From positions 3,526,848-3,590,847 of the forward strand of contig NC_133482.1 in the NCBI RefSeq assembly GCF_025370935.1: a DNA stretch of 64,000 bases, read 5' to 3'. The notes beneath the pieces were generated by a model. That model ran no database searches. It saw only the letters and a list, made by a program, of their open reading frames with translations, and had not been told where the DNA came from. Of the stretch, positions 56,799 through 64,000 are shown piece by piece. Numbering within the stretch: position 1 is the first letter of the stretch; the number at the start of each line of letters is the position of its first letter. Source of the stretch: Choristoneura fumiferana. Its lineage: Eukaryota > Arthropoda > Insecta > Lepidoptera > Tortricidae. Made by a program: the position numbers and the translations under genes.

Positions 56799-57145
56799 GA
56801 GTCCCCAGTACGCTTGCGTCCCCATACAAACGTAGTTTCTTTCTAATTTACAAGCAGCACAACAGATCAAAACGCAACCTTGCAACTATAATAGGAGCAG
56901 CCATTACGATGCATATAATTAGGTTTGGGTAAAATAAAATGTAACGGAAAAATAAACAATAACGAATGATTTTATTTTGTTACATTGAATATGAACGAAA
57001 ACTAATCATATTTTGAAATAGCTGCTCCCATCCCATTGTAGTCACAAAGTTTTATTTTGTTTCAGTGTGTTACGAACTAGTGTGTTACTAGAACGAAACT
57101 ACTTTTGTATGAAAATGCGATCAGCGGCGAGCGTACTGGAGACTC
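56799..57145. mobile_element. MITE-like element with GAGTCCCCAGTACGC ends
   Basis: The left end, GAGTCCCCAGTACGCTTGCG, pairs imperfectly with the right end, GCGAGCGTACTGGAGACTC. Inner segments ATAGGAGCAGCCATTA and ATAGCTGCTCCCATC also face each other. No coding capacity. Confidence 0.55.
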
Positions 57146-58296
57146 ATAAGAGAGTGCTTTGAAGAGCAAAACCGTCCCGGTAGCCGATACCTTAGCCGAC
57201 ACTTATCAATTTGTAAATAAGACGCAGGATTTTATTAACTCAGGCCGTAATGGATTAGGGTGGCGGCACACCGACGCGTGGGCATGTGATCGATCGTACG
57301 TTATCAGTGTTTGTTGTGAGCGCGTTTTGTTTTGACGCCTGTCTGGTGGTTGCTTTATAACACCCGATGGATTTTTTGATGGTAGTTATCTGATGTCGCG
57401 GTATTTTGAGTTCGGTGAACAATAAAGAACCCTTTTGGTTTCATTAAACATACTTACATTAACTAGAACACATTGAAAAAAAAAAACAAAAAGATGAAGT
57501 TGGACTCCAGAAATCGAACTTGGGTCATCAATCTATAACGCGTTCTCATCTCACCATACACACCAATCAGATCTATGGCATACATAGTGAAAATCTTAAT
57601 GTATTCTCGGTACTTATGCCTTATCTCAGATTCTCATACTTCTACTTTTACTTTTATGTTTTTCCTTTTTGTACAATAAAGAGTACAAACAACAACAACT
57701 TGTTTATTTTGCCATGAGTACATAATTATATCAAACAAAAAATAATAGCAATACATCACGATCTTTTTGCTGAAGGTAATCAGCTCAGTTGTTTCTGAAG
57801 TTCCTGATTCATATTGGGCCAGCCAGCATATGGCTGTCGTTCGACAGGTCAAGATTGCAATATTTGTAGTAACAGAAGCAGGAAAAAGTATATGTATCTA
57901 TCACTTGCTAACGTATGTTTAATGTTTCAGCTATCAGAACAAAAAGTAGTTTTCGCCTACAAGTTTCGAAATTGCAATAACGTTATTTTAAATTGCTTCC
58001 TTGTTCCTTTCCAACATTCTAAAATTGGGTAGCGGAAAAACAAGCTGCTACTAAATTTTTCATCAATCATGAATAACTTTTTGAATCAAATATACTGCCT
58101 TACACATTCAAAGGCTCTTACTACCGTGATCATAAAAAAGGTACTGTGCTCTTCAGTTGGTTAAATTTTAATACGCTTGCCCGGAAACTGTTGCAACATT
58201 GTTGAAGGTTAGTCTTTGCTTCGTTACTATTCTATTCATTGTTGAAAATGTTATTTAAATATCATCTGTTCAAAATGATAAGGGTAAAAAGAAAAT
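57146..58296. other. Spacer; retroposon tail near 57,660-57,690 and tRNA-like B-box remnant near 57,515
   Basis: CTTTTTGTACAATAAAGAG is a retroposon tail. CCAGAAATCGAACTTGGGTC is the inverse of a degenerate box B. A CpG-rich patch at 57,240-57,370 holds no recognised feature. Confidence 0.35.
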
Positions 58297-58555
58297 AATT
58301 TAAAAAATCAAAAAACCCCTACTGCCTTAAAAACTAAAAGGAAGAAAATAAGTCTAGTGGTCTAGAACTCTGTCAAGAAGCTCATTTAAGGTTCAACAGT
58401 CGGGACCCATTACCAAGATTTTTAGAGCTGGTTACATTTGAATGGGTCCCGACTGTTGAACCTTTAATGAGCTTCTTGACAGAGTTCTAGACCACTAGAC
58501 TTATTTTCTTCCTTTTGGTTTTTAAGGCAGTCGGGGTTTTTTGATTTTTTAAATT
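58297..58555. repeat. Large foldback element, 115-base arms
   Basis: Arms 58,297-58,411 and 58,441-58,555 are near-perfect reverse complements (a few mismatches, such as ACTAAAAGGAAG against CTTCCTTTTGGT) around a 29-base loop. The inner ends read CAGTCGGGACCCATT and AATGGGTCCCGACTG. The outer ends are AT-rich with an ACCCCTACTGCC / GGCAGTCGGGGT pair. Confidence 0.9.
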
Positions 58556-58724
58556 GAATGTTTTTTATTTTATACTTTTTTGATATTTCTGTAAAATAGT
58601 AGATTAAAAGTATTATAACCCATATATATTTAGAATGGGCTAATTATTAGCTTTCATTTGATTCCCATATTGCTCCAATACAGATTTTTTTTTATTCCTT
58701 CGCCATATTTTTTTTCGCAGACGC

Positions 58725-58919
58725 CATATTGAAATATTATATACCCTATGTCATTCCAACAGTTATGACAAATCCAATGATACCTCAAATGTTACAATCC
58801 GTTCAGCCGTTTAGGCTGCAGCGAGGACCAAAGAAATGGACATACATACCCACATACAAACTTACATACATACATACATACATACGCTCGAAAAACATCC
58901 TTCGGGCAGTTGGGTAAAA
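58725..58919 (-). repeat. Interspersed repeat with (TACA)n tract
   Basis: CATACATACATACATACATA and the closing ATCCTTCGGGCAGTTGGGTA are the inverse of the element at 48,875-48,960. AATCCGTTCAGCCGTTTAGG is a phrase typical of lepidopteran repeats. Confidence 0.5.
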
Positions 58920-60504
58920 ATGAACCATGTAAAACCATGCAATATCATAAAAATTTTAACAATACATTCTAGCCTCTAGTCTTCATCTTAATCTTCTTCG
59001 TGGTCGTCGGTTGAAGTTTGGTAATGAACCTTCTTCTAAGAGTTTTTAGGTAGCAATAGAGAGCGCGGCTGTCTTCTCTCACATCAAGCCACTTAGTAAC
59101 CTTTTACAATACCCACGGGAAGAAATCCGTCCTATTCTAAAATCAGGCGTGGCATCTAATGATGCTATGTTAATAAGTACTCCAAGTTTTGGAAACAAGA
59201 ACAACAAACAGTTAATCCATCATAATAATGAATTTATTAATGATGTTACAACTGCCTAAATTACTCATTAAATGTACTCAGATTCAGAATAAATAATCGT
59301 TCACAATTTTTCACACACTCGTTTTTAATCATTACTCCCTATTAACATACAAATGTCTACTCTTCCTGATCACACCTTTTATGTTTTGAAATATATTCAC
59401 TTGTCTTTTAATTACGTCTTATCGTTAACACTAAGGTGTAACTCTAAGGAGCTTTATCATAAAATTTAAACAATGCTGCTTACCGACCGTGAATTAGAAT
59501 TAGCATATTCTTATATTAATGTGTTTAAAATATTATATTATTGACCGCTGACAGGGTCTATTGTTAAGGGACTTAAGAATCGTCGTGTGAAAATTACTGT
59601 GCTGCCTTTGTTTCTAAGTTGGAATCTAATTGGATGCCATAATTATTTTGGGCGGATGATTTTGTATTCTGTCCGTGGAGGGAGACACTGGTAAAGGGAC
59701 TCGTGTTTCATTAGTAAATAAATCAATGAACTTTGTTTTCCATTCCACTGTTCCTTTTTTGTACTCTGTTTCTTCAAGGTTCTCTTTCTCATCAGTATCA
59801 ACTTTGCTAGCAACAAAGTGAAGTCTTTATTATTTTAACAAGTTAATAAAAGCCCTGTCTGCAGTTTTTGCGAAAGCACCTTTAATATTACGTTTTCAAA
59901 TCCACTATATACTTTTTAACTTGCGCAACTTTGTAAGTCGCGAGTCGACATCATTAAAACTTCTACCTGTGGCGAACACACCTCCAGAACTAAACAACTT
60001 CATAAAAAATACACCGAAGGCATCAAATCACGAGCAATCTGTTTGAGCACCGCGTACTATAAAAATAATAATTCGTCTCAGTCAAGAACGCGGCTTAAGG
60101 AACTAGAGGGAGGCGAGAAATGCAATTTTAAGATTTAAAAATACTAGTCTTATAAAGTTATATTATTATCATTAAGTTACCTATTAAAAATAAATCTATG
60201 TTTATCTATATACCTGTTTAAGTCCGGATGATTTGATTATAACACTTTTTATTGTTTAAAGCTATTCTTACACTAGTCTTTTTTTAATGAACAAAACTCA
60301 AAAAAATAGGAGAGGATTAAAGATGATTCTATAACGAACAGAAAATAAAAAGTAAGTAAGTTACAATATTTCTTTAGTTAGACCATCGTCCAAAGCTCAG
60401 TCGTGATCCGGGTCCCGACCGCGATATATCCCTTACAGAGTACGCTTGTTTTCGACATTGACGATATTCGACACGTATATCGAAAACGATATTGACATGT
60501 TACG
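58920..60504. other. AT-rich spacer or intron, nothing recognised
   Basis: A short GC-richer stretch at 60,050-60,120 has no identifiable feature. No coding or repeat calls. Confidence 0.35.
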
Positions 60505-60696
60505 ATGCTAAGCGAATTTCGTAATTTGCTGAGAAATAAAACTGTCAAAACAGAATACGAAAACATAGTAACTAGTGACAAGGAAGACGAATTAAACAAC
60601 GACGAAGATAAATAAAAAAGTGTTAAATTTAAACTTGAAGAAGTTGATAAAGTGCACGAAAAACCAAAACATCCCATCAAAGTACGTTGTAATTAA
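60505..60696 (+). pseudogene. Coding-like frame broken by an in-frame stop
   Basis: From an ATG the frame reads MLSEFRNLLRNKTVKTEYEN and SDKEDELNNDEDK, then TAA at 60,613, then KSVKFKLEEVDKVHEKPKHP and IK. Codons are strongly GAN/AAN-biased on both sides of the stop. A GTACGT donor-like site follows HPIK. The stop sits in an A-rich run (AAATAAAAAAG). It could be a decayed gene or mobile-element fragment; unrecognised. Confidence 0.25.
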
Positions 60697-62905
60697 GTAG
60701 TAAAGAAACTTCTCCCAGAAAATAATTTCTGTAAACCGCTGTCGGCATTACAAACAGCCACGGTTAGCCCACTCTGACCTCACATTGAAAAAAAAACCGG
60801 TTTCTTACGAGCAGACGATTAAGTTATCTTGCCGCTATTTCACCGATTTCGAGTTAATTTCTTCATTTTGTTGCGCCTCGAGATTTCTTGTTCCTTTTTA
60901 TGAAACACTTTGGTCATATTTATCAAAAGTCGAACAGGCAATTCTTCTAATGGCCTTTGATTGATCAGAAGACGCTTTCATGTTAATTGTCGTGAAAGTC
61001 TTTTTGTCTCCGAATTGGAGTTTTAAATAATTACCGTCTCTGAATTAGTCTTCGATGGAATAGAACGTTTAAGCTTTATTACTTACGAATGTTTACGTTT
61101 AGGATCTGTTCGTTTTTACTTTAAAATTTCATCTTTCACGCAAGTTTCATCACCCTCGTCAAAAAGAACTTCCTAAAAATTTCTTAAATTCATTGAATTT
61201 CTGAAACGCCTAACTTATAGATAAAAATCTGGATAGTTTAAAGATAAAAGTGCTCTATTAAATTTGAGAATTATCAATCTCGCAATGACATGAGTTTAGA
61301 CCTTGTCTAAGAGTTCAACTCCACGTCCGTCCAACGCTAGTCTCGATTTGACAGCACCGTAGATTCCAAGTTCAGTCGTGAGGTGTCATTCTCATGTCGT
61401 TATTTGTGATGATTTAGACTTTTTTGTTTGACTTCTATAGTTTTAAGAAAGCAATATAAAGTTGGTACTTATTTAAGGTAATTTTGTTACTTTGTGCTTA
61501 TGTACATACGTTATAGTCTCAACTCAAAATAATTAATGGTATGAAACTAATTGCTAAAGCTAAATAATCTTTTTGTTTAAGTCACAAACTTATTCTGTGT
61601 ACTATCTGACAGACGCTTAGTAAATATAAAAGTTTCTTTAATAACTGAGACCTAGCAAAACAAACTTTTCATTATTTACTAAAAACGGTACCTTATTGTT
61701 TAAAGTTTAACTGATTTACTAAATTCCTCGAGCTTTAGAGTTTTATAACGAATAATTCATTTGAATGAAGCCGTAAATAAATCTAAAGAGAACACGGTCG
61801 GATAGTGATAGATTATTTATATGACATCCGATACCCCAATACGATTATATAGCTCGGAATAATCGTAAATTTGTTAGTGTAACCGACAATACTGGTGAGT
61901 GCGGCCCATTTTGTTAATGCCATATTCCCGACTTTTGTTTTGCTCCGTCGCATTCGAGTAATAAACGAGGTGGCAGATCGTAAAACTTGGTTTTATCGGC
62001 GTTTGTCCAAGATTGTTTATTGCCTTACAGTATTACCGTTTCTGATTGATTCAAGTTCCTCTTGTATAAATTTCGGTACAGCGCGGCCATTGTGAGGCAC
62101 CGGTGCTGTTTGTTTTATGCTCTCGTATAAAATTGTGAATTAAAAAGTCCCCGTTAAGATTTACGACCTAATCCGCCCAGATAAAGGAGTGTAGATTATT
62201 AAAATTTAATTTATCTCGCCGAGAGATTCATCGATTTACTCGAGATTTTATGATTCCATTAAATAAAACTGTCGAGTTTACTTCTGGGATCGTTGATGCT
62301 CGTGTTTGGAGGAATTTCAATACAAAGCCGAATTACAATAAAGTGTCTTGGTTTGTACAATAAAATTACAAAAATAACTCCTAATCAAATCAGCCCGAAG
62401 CAAATGGATATACGTTGCCGACAAGACGCATGTAGAGGACCCTGTACCACGAAATTTATAGATTAGCGAGGCAACCTCTAGTTTTATTGCGCTTAAAATA
62501 ATTAACTCTCTGGTTATAAGAACATGGTTCGGTTTAAATTGAGATTAAGAAGCGGCGATGCACGAAAAGGCCTAGCTGGCGCGTCTCTCAGTACCGGCCT
62601 CTCTCCCGCTTTGTTAATTAAGACATGGATTATCAAACGTTTTGGAGTAGTAAATAAAACTGTAATCTTTCACTGTAGAGTAAAGGCGTCTCCATAACAC
62701 GCCTTTATCTTAAAATGGTAAGCCGAAATGCATAACGTTGCTTTGATCCCACACCTACGCACACATTTAAATAGTAATATAGTACAAATAACACTAATGC
62801 ACTGTCAATTTTTAATGTTCTATGAGACAAGAAAGCTTAAATGTTTTAACGTGAGATGGTACCATATTTCTTAATGATGAATACGAGTTTTAAATTCTAA
62901 TAACG
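60697..62905. other. AT-rich spacer or intron; GC-richer at 61,880-62,100 and 62,540-62,720
   Basis: No recognisable gene. A 66-codon frame at 61,895-62,095 has no domain. These patches could be conserved non-coding elements, but this is a guess from composition. Confidence 0.3.
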
Positions 62906-62926
62906 TTATTTTGTTCACAGGTAAGT
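62906..62926 (+). promoter_or_regulatory. Candidate recursive-splicing (ratchet) site
   Basis: TTATTTTGTTCACAG at 62,906-62,920 is a good 3' splice site and is followed at once by the perfect donor GTAAGT at 62,921-62,926. A joined acceptor and donor is the consensus for zero-length exons in long insect introns. It implies a long plus-strand intron, which is inferred. Confidence 0.35.
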
Positions 62927-62933
62927 GTTTGGA

Positions 62934-62967
62934 CGTTTGAAACCGACGAACGTTTGAAACCGACGAA
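62934..62967. repeat. 17-base perfect tandem duplication
   Basis: CGTTTGAAACCGACGAA occurs twice without a gap. It lies just downstream of the candidate ratchet site. Confidence 0.85.
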
Positions 62968-63316
62968 TTGATGGAATATGGAAGTATATTGATGGCCTGT
63001 TGTTTTGAGAGAAGCATGTTACAATTTATTTAGCGTCTGCAGCGAAATGTTAATTTGTTTTTCCCTCTTCCTTTATTCGTTACTCCTTATACCCTTAATT
63101 TGAAACAAAGTTCAGCAGATATAAGTCACGTTGAAACTTTTTGTAAACAATTCTGGAGAGCGCAAACGCTAGAACAGACTGATTTAATACTTTTAAGCTT
63201 TATTTACAGAGACATCTGTATCTTTAATTTTCTCACAAGATTTATTGCGCAAGTTTTTAATGACTTGCGATATGCTATTAAGTTTAGAAATGTAGCTTTA
63301 ATCATTATTTGCTGAG
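62968..63316. other. Spacer with a plus-strand frame at 63,055-63,315
   Basis: The frame reads CKQFWRAQTLEQTDLILLSF in its middle but has no ATG start and no recognised domain. It ends two bases before the stop of the minus-strand frame at 63,317. Confidence 0.2.
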
Positions 63317-63610
63317 TTAGATTTCTAGACATAAAGTAAAAAAAATCATCTTCGCAGTCAACACAGCTGTCAGTAAAATATCTTTTGTACTTAGCTCAGT
63401 GTCATCTATAATACCTTCTCCCTCATTACCTACAACTTCGACTACCATAGGTATATCAATACTTTTATTTTTAATACATGAAAGCCTGCCTAATGGAGCA
63501 AGTAGCCCGACGTGGCTGCACTTATCGAATACGACAACAGCAATGTCATCTTTATCTTCAAGCTTATAAGGGTTGTTATAGGTTTTGGTATTAGTAATGT
63601 AAAAATTGTT
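63317..63610 (-). CDS. Coding-like frame without ATG, 97 codons, unrecognised
   Basis: The frame lies between stops. It reads KLEDKDDIAVVVFDKCSHVG, LLAPLGRLSC, then KNKSIDIPMVVEVVGNEGEG, IIDDTELSTKDILLTAVL and TAKMIFF before TAA at 63,317-63,319. Some 40% of codons begin with G, and the Val/Asp/Gly content is unlike AT-driven chance frames. It is most likely a terminal exon or a piece of a larger ORF. No clear acceptor was found at its 5' edge. I do not recognise the family. Confidence 0.35.
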   Translation of the reverse strand, partial: NNFYITNTKTYNNPYKLEDKDDIAVVVFDKCSHVGLLAPLGRLSCIKNKSIDIPMVVEVVGNEGEGIIDDTELSTKDILLTAVLTAKMIFFTLCLEI

Positions 63611-63885
63611 TTAGTAAAGTGAAGAAGTCATTTTGTCCTTGTCACTGATGGGTTTTCAAATATTGACAGTCCGAGCCATTATCCTGTGGGAGCGTGTCGG
63701 CCGAAGTTGGCTTTGATAACGCTGTGTGCGACGCCGCTCAAAAAAACTGATTGTTTGTCTTACTGTCTATGTTTGTATTGGTTGCGGATATTAAAAGGTG
63801 CGGGTCAGATCGGGGTATTATGATAGGGAGAACTGACTCCGTGTATGAGTAACAACACATGTTCGGGCGTGTTTGTTTAGACTGC
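63611..63885. other. Spacer, nothing recognised
   Basis: It is moderately GC-rich at 63,670-63,740, with no identifiable feature. Confidence 0.3.
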
Positions 63886-64000
63886 CATTTGCCCGCGGCT
63901 TCGCACGCCTAAACCATTAGGCATAGCAATTGAATTGAAATTCCGGAATTAAGAAAAAAAATATTTTCTCTAAATCACTTTAAATTTCTTAAAATCTAAA
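63886..64000 (-). mobile_element. Interspersed element of the 'GCGGGCAAAAGCTAGT' type, cut by the window edge
   Basis: GCCCGCGGCTTCGCACGCCT followed by a GAATTGAAATTCCGGAATTA phrase matches the head of the longer subfamily at 24,620-24,972. Confidence 0.65.

Noticed and set aside
60378..60680. Minus-strand 100-codon serine/leucine-rich frame.
   Set aside because: It is the shadow of the plus-strand GAN/AAN-rich coding-like frame at 60,505-60,696.

Overview
The window looks like nuclear DNA of a moth or butterfly. Base composition is AT-rich (my estimate by eye, about 35-37% GC). The only recognisable gene is a small-intron digestive-type zinc carboxypeptidase. The spacers are full of repeat types typical of Lepidoptera: tRNA-derived SINEs, non-LTR retrotransposon 3' ends with GTACAATAAAG-type tails, foldback elements, and short elements ending in a GCCGCGGGCAAAAGCTAGT-like sequence. 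There are no bacterial-style operons, no CRISPR array and no rRNA.

Layout. 1-2,130: the 5' part of an M14 carboxypeptidase gene on the minus strand, with three exons visible; the rest lies beyond the left edge. Its promoter has a TATA-like box and seven GATA motifs within about 140 bp. 2.1-11.2 kb: repeat-rich spacer. 11.24-13.03 kb: a GC-rich island followed by plus-strand frames with coding-like composition, perhaps the 5' end of an unrecognised gene. 13-45 kb: mostly AT-rich spacer or intron with SINE, LINE and MITE remnants and a second GC-rich island near 32.3-32.9 kb. 45-59 kb: the most structured part, with a 105-base exact local duplication, Penelope-like retroelement pieces with inverted arms, and a run of hairpin-forming elements. 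59-64 kb: AT-rich sequence with two coding-like frames and one site that matches the consensus for a recursive-splicing ratchet point.

The genes do not form a functional cluster. The carboxypeptidase is a secreted zymogen probably expressed in midgut. Everything else that can be named is mobile DNA, much of it nested. Three copies of one LINE family each carry a different later insertion, and two of those insertions keep their target-site duplications.

I did not find a convincing undescribed system. The best leads are the Penelope-like copies with inverted arms and a hammerhead-like motif, the coding-like frame at 63.3-63.6 kb, the local duplication at 48.2/49.5 kb, and the possible ratchet site at 62.92 kb. 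All calls come from reading the sequence; no alignment or database search was run.
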